This document shows positions 1 to 6,773 of a DNA stretch of 7,392 bases, in pieces. Each line of letters starts with the position of its first letter. Positions within the stretch are counted from its first letter, which is position 1. A program made the position numbers and the translations under genes. The stretch covers positions 1 to 7,392 of the forward strand of contig CAMCFW010000097.1 of assembly GCA_945874195.1 (NCBI GenBank), given 5' to 3'. The notes beneath the pieces are model-generated. The model did no database searches. It saw only the letters and a program-made list of their open reading frames with translations, and was not told where the DNA came from. The DNA is from Chryseobacterium gleum. Its GTDB lineage: Bacteria > Bacteroidota > Bacteroidia > UBA10329.

Positions 1-65
1 ATGGCATAGTTCAATGCATGTTCTGCATTCTCGCTTCCATCAGTGGGTAGTAGTATTCGTTTCAT
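1..65 (-). CDS. Universal stress protein, N-terminal fragment (cut by window edge)
   Basis: Reading the minus strand from an ATG at 65-63 gives MKRILLPTDGSENAEHALNYA before the left edge is reached. This matches the opening of UspA-family domains: the first beta strand (KRILLPTD), the conserved Asp that contacts the nucleotide, and then the S-x-N/A-x-x-A-L-x-Y-A helix. It closely resembles the start of the neighbouring gene (MKRILIPSDFSSNARHAAHYA), so the two are probably paralogues. Its start lies 15 bases after the stop of that gene on the same strand, so the two are almost certainly co-transcribed, with this gene second. Only 21 complete codons are visible. Its length, its domain number and the presence of an ATP-binding loop cannot be judged here. 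The family call rests on the N-terminal motif and the context. Confidence 0.85.
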   Translation of the reverse strand, partial: MKRILLPTDGSENAEHALNYA

Positions 66-80
66 TTCCTAATTGCAAGA

Positions 81-893
81 TCAGTGAAAAGCCATGACAG
101 GAAGCGTTGCGGTCTGCATCATTCCCTTTGTGTTGCTCAGTCCGAATAAATTGGATATCAGGTCGTGCTTCCTAGAGATCATGGCCAAAAGATCAACCTT
201 GTGATCTTTCATGAAAGACTGGATCCCATTGTTAACCTCAGCATCAGCAACGAAATGTATGCTGTGCTTGACATTTTCAAAAACTCCGACCGGTTTTCGA
301 TCCTCCCCAACCGCATTTCCAACATACTTCATTTCGTTTGGCTTCACCACGTTCAAAATCAAGACCTCAGCCTTCCATGAGTTGGCAAGTTCCGCAAGTT
401 CAGCGGGCAATCGTCCTTCGCTCAAGCATTGATCATCGGCAGCAAGTAGGATCTTTTTGGGTGAGTGCAATGTGGTCGACTCGGGCACCGCGAGGACAGG
501 GCATTTCAATTCGGCCATTGTATTTGCGGCTACGCTTCCGATCAAAACCCCTTTCAGCCCAGTTGCGCCTTTGGTGCCCATCACCACCACATCTATTCCC
601 TCTTTCTGGGTATGTTTTTTGATAGCACCGATAGGATGTCCCATCACCGAAGTGGCTTTCAGTTTCAAACTTGGAAATTGAGCTCTCAATCTACTCTGCT
701 CAGAATTCAGCAACATATCAGCGTCTTTCTGAAGAATATCGGCAATCGAGATTAGCATGGTAGCACCAGAATGTGGCACTTCAAAAGAATGGAAGATAGT
801 ATATTCTGATTCCAAACCGAAAACGGATATGGCGTAGTGCGCAGCGTGCCTCGCATTTGATGAAAAATCGGACGGTATCAGAATTCGCTTCAT
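81..893 (-). CDS. Tandem-domain universal stress protein (UspA family)
   Basis: This is a complete 270-residue cytoplasmic protein with two UspA domains, at about residues 1-138 and 146-270. Usp proteins bind ATP or other ligands and help cells survive starvation, redox and other stresses; their exact activity is usually undefined. Domain 1 starts KRILIPSDFSSNA and carries a perfect nucleotide-binding signature G-2x-G-9x-G-S at G106, G109 and G119-S120. Domain 2 starts KKILLAADD (146-154), but the equivalent loop around 238-254 (ISRKHDLISNLFGLSN) has lost the glycines, so it probably does not bind ATP in the standard way. About 270 residues is the usual size of two-domain Bacteroidota Usps. 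The ATG at 893 opens directly on the conserved first strand; no strong Shine-Dalgarno sequence is visible. It is the first gene of a minus-strand pair with the Usp fragment at 1-65 and is divergent from the protease at 1151. The family call is firm; the stress it responds to is unknown. Confidence 0.93.
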   Translation of the reverse strand: MKRILIPSDFSSNARHAAHYAISVFGLESEYTIFHSFEVPHSGATMLISIADILQKDADMLLNSEQSRLRAQFPSLKLKATSVMGHPIGAIKKHTQKEGIDVVVMGTKGATGLKGVLIGSVAANTMAELKCPVLAVPESTTLHSPKKILLAADDQCLSEGRLPAELAELANSWKAEVLILNVVKPNEMKYVGNAVGEDRKPVGVFENVKHSIHFVADAEVNNGIQSFMKDHKVDLLAMISRKHDLISNLFGLSNTKGMMQTATLPVMAFH

Positions 894-921
894 AAGACTT
901 CAGTCAGTTTAATTGTTCAAA

Positions 922-929
922 GAAACCTA
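922..929 (-). promoter_or_regulatory. Candidate -7 promoter element for the usp operon
   Basis: The minus strand reads TAGGTTTC here, one base away from the Bacteroidota primary-sigma -7 consensus TAnnTTTG. It would place transcription start near 915-918, about 25 bases before the usp ATG. No TTTG -33 element is seen at the expected distance upstream, which would fit an activator-dependent promoter. This is a short, weakly specific word and is offered only as a candidate. Confidence 0.3.
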
Positions 930-969
930 GGGCTCAAGGTCTTTCGGCTGAGTGGCATCACGAATAAAA

Positions 970-983
970 CTGACATTTATCAA
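970..983 (-). promoter_or_regulatory. FNR/CRP-like palindromic operator upstream of the usp operon
   Basis: The minus strand reads TTGATAAATGTCAG, which is TGA-N6-TCA, the half-site spacing of Crp/Fnr-family boxes. One arm (TTGAT) is a perfect FNR half-site; the other (GTCAG) keeps the TCA core. Its centre lies about 84 bases upstream of the usp start codon and roughly 60 bases upstream of the start predicted from the -7 candidate at 922-929, a distance commonly used by activators of this family. Usp genes in many bacteria are induced under oxygen limitation by FNR-type regulators, so the placement makes biological sense. No regulator gene is in the window and the site is not tested. Confidence 0.42.
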
Positions 984-1092
984 AAGGTGGAAGTTGCGGT
1001 TCAATTGTTCTGAGGGTGATTTTGGTGACCCGTATTGCCTTGAATTCCTGTATAATGTCAATTAGCGGCCGAAAAAAACCTTACTCAGCAAT

Positions 1093-1100
1093 TATATTCG
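1093..1100 (+). promoter_or_regulatory. Candidate -7 promoter element for the metalloprotease gene
   Basis: The plus strand reads TATATTCG, one mismatch from the Bacteroidota -7 consensus TAnnTTTG. Transcription would start near 1105-1108, giving a leader of about 45 bases before the ATG at 1151. No convincing TTTG -33 element stands at the usual distance. Weak evidence; listed because it is the best match in this 257-base divergent gap. Confidence 0.28.
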
Positions 1101-1150
1101 CACTGCAAATTGAGTTCTACGAACCATAAAGCACCAAACTGAAGACCAAA

Positions 1151-3229
1151 ATGAACATCAGAAAATTCAAATTCCCTCTCTATTTCCTATTCTTTTTGTT
1201 ACCTACAATCGCAAGCGCTCAACGCTTAGGTTGTCCTACACACGAACTGACCAACGAGATATTAGCAAATTCGCCCGAAAAGCGAGCACTTAGAGAGGCC
1301 TTGGAACATGAAACCGAACTTTATACGGCAGAACATTATGGCGAACGCGCAGGAAACCTGAAGATCATACCGACAGTGATCCATGTGATACACGACAATG
1401 GTTCAGAGAACCTTTCGAAGCAGGCCATACTCAATGCACTTGAAGTTGTGAATGAGGAATTGACAGGCCAGAATGGAAACCTGAGTTCCATCGTTCCAGC
1501 GTTTTCGGGCATCATCGGAGACCCTGGATTTGAACTTCGATTGGCTAAGATTGATGTGAATGGAAACTGCACAGATGGAATAACGCGAACAACTTCTGCC
1601 CAGACCTATGCGGGCGGAGAAGACGTGAAAGACCTAATAAATTGGAACACAGGATCAAGACGATATCTTCAGGTCTGGTTGGTGAACTCCGTTGACGGGG
1701 GTGCCGGAGGATACACGTTCCTTCCTGGTACTAACGGTGCAGAAAGCAACGGGATCATTTTACGGGCGGCCCAATTCCAAGGTAGTCTGGCCCACGAATT
1801 CGGTCACTGGATGAATTTGAGCCACATTTGGGGGCCGACAAACGAACCGGGAGTGGCAAGCAATTGCAGCTTTGATGATGATGTGACCGATACGCCCAAT
1901 ACCATCGGAACCTCCGGAAGTTGTTCAACCACGCAGACCACCTGCGGTAGCCTTGATAACGTGCAGAATCACATGGATTATTCTAGCTGCGGTCGCATGT
2001 TCACCATGGGGCAGGCGGCAAGAATGCAGGCCGCTTCCAATTCTACAACAGGAGGACGAAACAGCTATTGGACCACCGGAAACCGAAGCTCAACAGGAAC
2101 AAGCGATGGATTTACCAACACCTGCGTGCCGACCATCGATTTTTCTTTTGACAACAGCCTAGGCTGTGAAGGTCTGGAAGTTGATTATTTCGATAATTCT
2201 TGGGGGGCAGATGTTGATGCCAGCTGGGTCTGGACCTGGTCGTTCCCAGGCGGAACACCAAGCACAAGCAATGACCAAAGTCCGACCGTGGTCTACAACG
2301 CGGCAGGCACCTATTCGGCCACATTGAGCATTTCCACTGCTGCCGGAACCGAATCTCAGACCATACAGAACGCGGTAACGATCAACCCATTGGGAGGCGG
2401 GATCACAGGTCCGTTCGATGAAGGAGTTGAAGCATCGAATTTTCCGAACAATGCAGATCCAGATCTCGAATGGACAATTGAAACACCGGGTGGACTCACG
2501 TGGCAGCGCAACACTTCGGCTTCGTTCAGTGGCACGGCCAGTGCAAGGATAAACCTTAGAAGCGTTACTGCTGGCAATGTTAACAGCCTTATTAGCCCGG
2601 CTATTGACATGACCAATGTAAGCTCGGCAGATGCTTCAATGACCTTTCGTGTTGCTCATGCAAACCGGAGTAGCACTTCTCATTCAGAAAGACTTCGCGT
2701 TTACGCATCGAAGGACTGCGGAGAATCTTGGTCATTAAGATATACTCAGGCTGGCGACAACCTGAACACAGCTGGCGGATCGGTGAGCGGCACATTCACG
2801 CCAGATGCAAGCGATTGGAGATTGGATGAAGTTTCGCTTGCCACAATGGCAGGAGAAGAACATGTTCTCATAAAATTTGAAGCACTTAGCGATCAACAGA
2901 GTTACCTGTATATCGATGACATCAACATCAATCCGAATAACAGCGGCACTGGAGTTTCAGAAACTGGGCTATTCGAACGAATGGTTCTATACCCGAATCC
3001 AACACAAAACGAAGCCATACTTGAAATTTCAGCCAAAGACAACAGTGTGGCGACAATGTCCGTGCTGAATGTGCTGGGTCAGGAACAAAGCGTAAGACAG
3101 TTATCGGTTCATATGGGGACCAATAGAATAGACCTGTCTCAAGACATTTCAAAGCTATCCAATGGCATCTACCTCATTCAACTTCGTGCCGAAGGAGGTC
3201 TGAATACCATCCGCTTCGTTAAGAACTGA
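1151..3229 (+). CDS. Secreted pappalysin-type (M43) zinc metalloprotease with PKD domain and T9SS sorting domain
   Basis: This 692-residue protein is exported by Sec and then by type IX secretion to the cell surface or medium, where it would cleave proteins. The start is set by a clear signal peptide (residues 1-23: basic NIRKFKF, hydrophobic core, ASA-Q cleavage). The catalytic domain runs to about 320. HEFGHWMNLSH at 215-225 supplies the three zinc-binding histidines and Glu216. DDDVTDTP (242-249) is the acidic loop typical of M43, and HMDY (274-277) is the Met-turn, followed by the usual MFTMGQAARM. Cysteines at 239, 258, 265 and 280 may form disulfides. Next come a PKD domain (about 327-411, with WTWSFPGGTPS and AGTYSATLSIS) and a jelly-roll/MAM-like region (about 419-592, ending YLYIDDINI). 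The T9SS type A sorting domain (about 608-692) starts at LYPNPTQNE and contains NVLGQ and LSNGIYLIQL. The common HExxHxxG glycine is Asn222. It stands alone, between a divergent usp operon and its own terminator. Substrate unknown. Confidence 0.93.
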   Translation: MNIRKFKFPLYFLFFLLPTIASAQRLGCPTHELTNEILANSPEKRALREALEHETELYTAEHYGERAGNLKIIPTVIHVIHDNGSENLSKQAILNALEVVNEELTGQNGNLSSIVPAFSGIIGDPGFELRLAKIDVNGNCTDGITRTTSAQTYAGGEDVKDLINWNTGSRRYLQVWLVNSVDGGAGGYTFLPGTNGAESNGIILRAAQFQGSLAHEFGHWMNLSHIWGPTNEPGVASNCSFDDDVTDTPNTIGTSGSCSTTQTTCGSLDNVQNHMDYSSCGRMFTMGQAARMQAASNSTTGGRNSYWTTGNRSSTGTSDGFTNTCVPTIDFSFDNSLGCEGLEVDYFDNSWGADVDASWVWTWSFPGGTPSTSNDQSPTVVYNAAGTYSATLSISTAAGTESQTIQNAVTINPLGGGITGPFDEGVEASNFPNNADPDLEWTIETPGGLTWQRNTSASFSGTASARINLRSVTAGNVNSLISPAIDMTNVSSADASMTFRVAHANRSSTSHSERLRVYASKDCGESWSLRYTQAGDNLNTAGGSVSGTFTPDASDWRLDEVSLATMAGEEHVLIKFEALSDQQSYLYIDDININPNNSGTGVSETGLFERMVLYPNPTQNEAILEISAKDNSVATMSVLNVLGQEQSVRQLSVHMGTNRIDLSQDISKLSNGIYLIQLRAEGGLNTIRFVKN

Positions 3230-3250
3230 ATAATCTTTTAAGGCAACAAT

Positions 3251-3286
3251 AAGCCCCGAAGCCACAGGTTTCGGGGCTTTTTTATT
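3251..3286 (+). terminator. Intrinsic terminator after the metalloprotease gene
   Basis: The stem AAGCCCCGAAGCC (3251-3263) pairs with GGTTTCGGGGCTT (3267-3279) across a 3-base ACA loop, with a single G-T wobble, and is followed by a run of T (TTTTTTATT). It begins 21 bases after the protease stop codon, so it most likely ends that transcript and insulates the next gene. Confidence 0.9.
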
Positions 3287-3303
3287 ATTAAAGACATACC
3301 TTC

Positions 3304-3344
3304 TTAACATTCAATTAATATGAATTGAACTCAACCAATGTTAA
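3304..3344. repeat. Two nested inverted repeats in an AT-rich intergenic stretch
   Basis: The outer pair is TTAACATT (3304-3311) and AATGTTAA (3337-3344), perfect over 8 bases. The inner pair is TTCAATT (3310-3316) and AATTGAA (3323-3329), perfect over 7 bases with a 6-base loop. The two left arms overlap by two bases, so both stems cannot form in full together. The element lies 97 bases upstream of the MORN-variant gene. It could be a regulator site or an mRNA or DNA secondary structure, but in AT-rich DNA it may also be chance. Confidence 0.35.
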
Positions 3345-3413
3345 ATTTTACCTGAAATGCAACTTTATTAGATCTTTCATGTTAAGCCTATGTTATGTGA
3401 CAGATAGTTTACT

Positions 3414-3421
3414 TAACTTTA
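3414..3421 (+). promoter_or_regulatory. Candidate -7 promoter element for the MORN-variant gene
   Basis: TAACTTTA differs at one base from the Bacteroidota -7 consensus TAnnTTTG. It lies 19 bases before the ATG at 3441, so the leader would be very short (about 13-15 bases). The upstream -33 box is not convincing. The gene needs its own promoter because a strong terminator precedes it. Confidence 0.28.
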
Positions 3422-3440
3422 CCCTAATAAATCAAAGGTC

Positions 3441-3830
3441 ATGAAAGCTTCTATCTTCAGCACGTTGATGCTCGTTTCTACTCTCAGCTTTGCTCAAAGC
3501 ACTGCTCAAGTGAATTATGAATCAGGAGAATTGAAAAGTTCTTACGTTCAAAAACACGGTCTGGTTGAGGTGACCCACTTCTATCAGAATGGTGCGGTTA
3601 AGGAAATTGGATTTTTCAAAAACGGTATTCCTGAAGGAAAATGGCTGGGTTTTGCAGAGAACGGTCAGAAAACAGCTGAGTTGAATTACAAAAATGGCAA
3701 GCGTCATGGCGAGTATCGTAGTTGGGACCTCTACGCAAACACGTATACAGAAATGAACTATGCGGATGGTAAAGCAATGGCTGCCAACAAATGGATCAAA
3801 TCGGGCGATTTCGCCACGATTGAGAAATAA
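3441..3830 (+). CDS. Small exported MORN-variant (YwqK-like) repeat protein
   Basis: This 129-residue protein has a signal peptide (MKASIFSTLMLVSTLSFAQ, cleavage probably after Ala18), which fixes the start. The mature part is made of about four MORN-variant (MORN_2) repeats of 20-24 residues. They can be seen at YESGELKSSY (26-35), YQNGAVKEIGFFKNGIPEGKW (48-68) and FAENGQKTAELNYKNGKRHG (71-90), with a decayed copy at about 94-112 (YTEMNYADGKAM). The pattern is aromatic-x-NG-x-hydrophobic-K-E, then Y-x-NG-x-x-x-G-x-W/Y. Databases often label such proteins 'toxin-antitoxin system YwqK family antitoxin', but this one is exported and has no toxin partner nearby, so that label should not be taken as function. 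MORN-variant proteins are numerous in Bacteroidota and mostly uncharacterised; a periplasmic or surface binding role is only a guess. It forms its own unit between two terminators and is convergent with the TonB receptor gene. Confidence 0.88.
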   Translation: MKASIFSTLMLVSTLSFAQSTAQVNYESGELKSSYVQKHGLVEVTHFYQNGAVKEIGFFKNGIPEGKWLGFAENGQKTAELNYKNGKRHGEYRSWDLYANTYTEMNYADGKAMAANKWIKSGDFATIEK

Positions 3831-3847
3831 TTGCAAGTCTAGCCATG

Positions 3848-3890
3848 AAAAAAGCCCTGAAGCAGAAAGTGCTTCAGGGCTTTTTTTTTT
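3848..3890. terminator. Bidirectional intrinsic terminator between convergent genes
   Basis: GCCCTGAAGC (3854-3863) and GCTTCAGGGC (3871-3880) form a perfect 10-bp stem with a 7-base loop. The stem is flanked by A6 (3848-3853) on the left and T10 (3881-3890) on the right. Read on the plus strand it ends the MORN-variant transcript with a ten-T tract. Read on the minus strand it ends the TonB receptor transcript, 16 bases after that stop codon, with a six-T tract. The A:T flanks could lengthen the stem to 16 bp. Confidence 0.93.
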
Positions 3891-3905
3891 GCCGCGAGCT
3901 TCAGG

Positions 3906-6740
3906 TCAGAATGTGTATCTGTAGGCCAATCGGATACTGACACCGGGCTTGAAAGAGGTGAATATCTGATCCTCGGCCTTAAACGAACGGTAGACCAAAG
4001 TACGATCGTCATCCAATAAATTGCTTACGCCCAACGTGATCTGCGACTTGCGTTCTTCGCCCAAATTGACATAAGCATTGAAGTTCAAGCTATGGAAAGT
4101 GAGTGTGTAGATGTCTGGCACTCGGCCTGACCCGATGATGCTCAACTGATCGCCCTGAACGTTATAGGCAAGAGAAATACTGGCTCTGTCATCGTCAAAT
4201 TCGTAGGTGATAGTTCCGTTAACGGCATAGGGCGATTGTCCGGACATTGGTCTAAAACGGTTGATCGTCTCGCCATCGCGCTTGGTGCTCTCGCGCAGGG
4301 CAAATTCGGTTCCACCTATGTTGTCTATCAGCACACTTTCCATATCGACCATGGAATGGACAATGGAAACATTGCCTGAAAAGAAGAAGCCTTGCAGGAA
4401 TTTGGATGATGTGTGCTGACGCAATCCTTTCCGTATCTCGAACTCGCCACCGAACACGTGGGCAATGCCAGAGTTCCTTGGCTTGAGGTTGTCGGGCGCC
4501 AATTCGAACGAAACGAGTTCGATGTGTCCGTCAAAACGCTTGTAGAATCCCGAAAGCGAGAGCATGTCCTTGCCTCCCATGAAGAATTCGTATCGGAGGT
4601 CGGCATTGTCGATGTTGGTGAGTTTGATATCGAGATTACCTGAAAAGGTCCTCTTGGTGATGGGATCGTAGATCTCGGCCTCCGACTTTTCCTTGAACGA
4701 AGGGCGCGCCACTGTTCGGCTGTAACCACCGCGGAGATTCATCTTGTCGGTAAGGGAATAGACGATATTCAGTGCGGGAAGGATGCTTAGTGCGTCCAGT
4801 GTCTTCTGGTTGAGGTAGCGCACGGTATTGTTCTGATTCACGCCATCGTAATACATGACGGTGTGTTCCAATCGCACCCCATAGATCAGCTTTAGTTTCT
4901 TTTTGATCTGTTGTTCGGCCATGACGTATCCGGCATTGATCATCTGGCTGGCCTTGTATTGGTTGGCAGGTTGGAAATTTCCTATGGTGTAAGTGCCGCT
5001 ATAATTGGGGTCGGTCGAGTCTGCTGACCAAATATTCTCATCCTGTAGGAACCAATCGGGATCAAAGCTGATAGCGCTAAGGTCGTTTGTGCGATGCTTA
5101 TAGGAAAAGACCTCGAAATCCCTTGAACGATAGTTGGTGGCAAGACCAAGTTTCAAACTGATGTTCTCGTGCAGATTGATCTTGAAATCGAGTTTGAATG
5201 CTTCGTTGAGTTCGTTGAGGTTTCTCCAAAAACGATCAATCCCAGCACCATTACCTGTAGAAAGAGAGGTGTCTCCATCCGTAATGGATATCCTCGTTTC
5301 GCGGAAATCGGGATCGTAAACCCGCGAGAAGGAGAGAGAATTGGCCCAATCGATCTCAACGATGTTGATCCTATGTGATCCGTTGAGCTGAAAATTACCC
5401 AGACTGCGCTGCGTGAAGGTCAGCACGTTCTCCACCAAGGTGGCCTGATTCTGTTCGAAATCCTGATTAACTCGCTGGGTAGCGGACGATTCGCTGCTCT
5501 GGTTGTAAAGCAACGTTGCGGTGTAGCTGCTCTTCGCCTTTTTCATGCTTCCGGTCAGCAAAGCGTTCCAGGTCACATTCTCTTTTCCGAGATCGCCCAC
5601 TCGGGTACGCATACGGTCCAGTTCAATGTCGGAATCTGCAGTTCCCTTCAAGTAGTCATTCGACTGAAAATCCTTGTAGAACACTCTTTCGTTGGCATAG
5701 TTGAGTACGAAGTTGTAGCCGAATGTTGTTCCATTATCATTATTGATCTGATTTCCGTGGTTAATGCTGAAAGAGCCGTTCATAAACGCGAACTTCTTCC
5801 TTGCCGCAAGTTCGGAGTTGAAACTTCTTGTGATGCTTTCAAGACTAGCATTTCCCGTTGAAACGTTCGGGACACTGGCTTCTCCATTGACAGGTAATTT
5901 ACGTGAACCGTCATCGAACCCGAGGAAGTCCGTCTTTCCTGTATTGTAGAGAATGAAATCCTTATTGAAATGCTGCCCCGGAATGTAGGTGAAGCTGACG
6001 TTCACCTGTGTGGTCTTCTGCTCGGGAAACTTCTTGGTCACCACGTTCACGAGTCCTCCTGTAAAGTCACCGTCCAGATCGGGAGAGAAGGTCTTGGAGA
6101 CACTCACATTCTCGAGTACAGCCGTTGGAAAAATGTCGATCTGCACGGCATTCACATCGGGGTCCAGACCCGGAAGTGTCATTCCGTTGAGCACGGTCTT
6201 GGTATATCGGTCGCCAAGGCCACGCACGTAAACGTACTTACCGTCCTGCACTGTCACGCCCGTAACCCTTCGGATGGCACCAGAAAGGTCAGAATCACCT
6301 ATCTTTCTGAATGACTGCGCAGAAAGTCCATCTGTTACAGTGGTGGCATTCTTCATATCCATGAGCACACCGGCCTCGCTTGACTTTCTGACCGTGGCGA
6401 CCACTTCGACCATGGCCACCTCCTGCGTGATCATTTCAAGTACAGCATCGATCTTGGTCACTTCCCCTGCCTTGATCTCAACATCCTTGAATATCTGTTC
6501 GGCAAACGAAATGTAGGAGACCTTCACTTCGTAGACACCCACTGGCAATGTTACCGAATAGTTACCATCGAAGTCCGTAGTTGCCCCAACCCCTGAGAGA
6601 GCAGGCACAGTTACGTTCGCGCCTATGAGTGGACCACCGAACTGACCATCGCCTATGTTACCACGAAGGAAGCCTTTCTCCTGTCCGAATACACCCAACG
6701 AAATGGTTGAAAGAAGGAAGAATGAGCACAGATTTTTCAT
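3906..6740 (-). CDS. TonB-dependent outer-membrane receptor with N-terminal carboxypeptidase-D-like domain
   Basis: This 944-residue outer-membrane channel would import a ligand using energy from TonB-ExbB-ExbD. The start is fixed by a signal peptide (MKNLCSFFLLSTISLGVFGQ, cleavage near residue 19-20). A carboxypeptidase-D regulatory-like beta-sandwich follows at about 24-105 (GANVTVPALSG, TTDFDGNYSVTLPVGVYEVKVSY). The plug domain is at about 125-240, with RRVTGVTV (158-165), the signature YVRGLGDRYTKTVLNG (171-186), and GGLVNVVTKKFPE (228-240) at its end. From about 245 the sequence is a 22-strand-type beta barrel rich in alternating aromatic residues. It includes NLRGGYSRTVARPSFKE (668-684) and ends at LAYRYTF with the terminal Phe expected of barrel proteins. 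Size and domain order fit the Bacteroidota receptors that carry this N-terminal extension. There is no SusD gene downstream, so it is not a typical SusC/SusD glycan pair. No clear TonB box was seen. The upstream neighbour on the same strand is a beta-helix-like surface protein. Substrate unknown. Confidence 0.94.
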   Translation of the reverse strand: MKNLCSFFLLSTISLGVFGQEKGFLRGNIGDGQFGGPLIGANVTVPALSGVGATTDFDGNYSVTLPVGVYEVKVSYISFAEQIFKDVEIKAGEVTKIDAVLEMITQEVAMVEVVATVRKSSEAGVLMDMKNATTVTDGLSAQSFRKIGDSDLSGAIRRVTGVTVQDGKYVYVRGLGDRYTKTVLNGMTLPGLDPDVNAVQIDIFPTAVLENVSVSKTFSPDLDGDFTGGLVNVVTKKFPEQKTTQVNVSFTYIPGQHFNKDFILYNTGKTDFLGFDDGSRKLPVNGEASVPNVSTGNASLESITRSFNSELAARKKFAFMNGSFSINHGNQINNDNGTTFGYNFVLNYANERVFYKDFQSNDYLKGTADSDIELDRMRTRVGDLGKENVTWNALLTGSMKKAKSSYTATLLYNQSSESSATQRVNQDFEQNQATLVENVLTFTQRSLGNFQLNGSHRINIVEIDWANSLSFSRVYDPDFRETRISITDGDTSLSTGNGAGIDRFWRNLNELNEAFKLDFKINLHENISLKLGLATNYRSRDFEVFSYKHRTNDLSAISFDPDWFLQDENIWSADSTDPNYSGTYTIGNFQPANQYKASQMINAGYVMAEQQIKKKLKLIYGVRLEHTVMYYDGVNQNNTVRYLNQKTLDALSILPALNIVYSLTDKMNLRGGYSRTVARPSFKEKSEAEIYDPITKRTFSGNLDIKLTNIDNADLRYEFFMGGKDMLSLSGFYKRFDGHIELVSFELAPDNLKPRNSGIAHVFGGEFEIRKGLRQHTSSKFLQGFFFSGNVSIVHSMVDMESVLIDNIGGTEFALRESTKRDGETINRFRPMSGQSPYAVNGTITYEFDDDRASISLAYNVQGDQLSIIGSGRVPDIYTLTFHSLNFNAYVNLGEERKSQITLGVSNLLDDDRTLVYRSFKAEDQIFTSFKPGVSIRLAYRYTF

Positions 6741-6765
6741 TTCGACATGCTGTGTATTAGTTGGG

Positions 6766-6773
6766 CAAGGTTA
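6766..6773 (-). promoter_or_regulatory. Candidate -7 element for the TonB receptor gene
   Basis: The minus strand reads TAACCTTG, one mismatch from TAnnTTTG, 25 bases before the receptor ATG and just past the terminator hairpin. A -33 element would have to lie inside the hairpin stem, and no good TTTG is seen there. If this promoter is not real, the receptor depends on read-through from the upstream gene. Confidence 0.25.

Noticed and set aside
165..755. Several plus-strand open frames of 71-96 codons opposite the usp gene
   Set aside because: They overlap each other and lie antisense to a complete, well-conserved Usp protein. Their translations are low-complexity without family features.
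911..1010. Direct repeat AATTGTTC at 911-918 and 1003-1010
   Set aside because: Only eight AT-rich bases, not symmetric to either promoter candidate; chance is the simpler explanation.
1051..1056. Perfect TATAAT hexamer in the divergent intergenic region
   Set aside because: No TTGACA-like -35 box stands 16-18 bases upstream, and the Bacteroidota primary sigma factor does not use this hexamer as its main signal.
3522..3836. Minus-strand open frame of 104 codons opposite the MORN-variant gene
   Set aside because: It is antisense to a gene with a signal peptide and clear repeats, and its translation has no features of its own.
4328..4729. Minus-strand open frame of 133 codons in another frame of the TonB receptor
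   Set aside because: It is Ser/Arg/Pro-rich shadow sequence fully inside the receptor gene, whose own frame is uninterrupted; there is no sign of a frameshift.
5970..6314. Plus-strand open frame of 114 codons opposite the TonB receptor plug domain
   Set aside because: It is antisense to the most conserved part of the receptor, has no recognisable domain and a His/Val/Gly-rich shadow composition, so it reflects the codon pattern of the real gene.
3906..6740. SusC-type glycan receptor
   Set aside because: The plug and N-terminal domains fit TonB-dependent receptors in general, but there is no SusD gene downstream and no glycan enzymes in view, so a polysaccharide utilisation locus is not supported.
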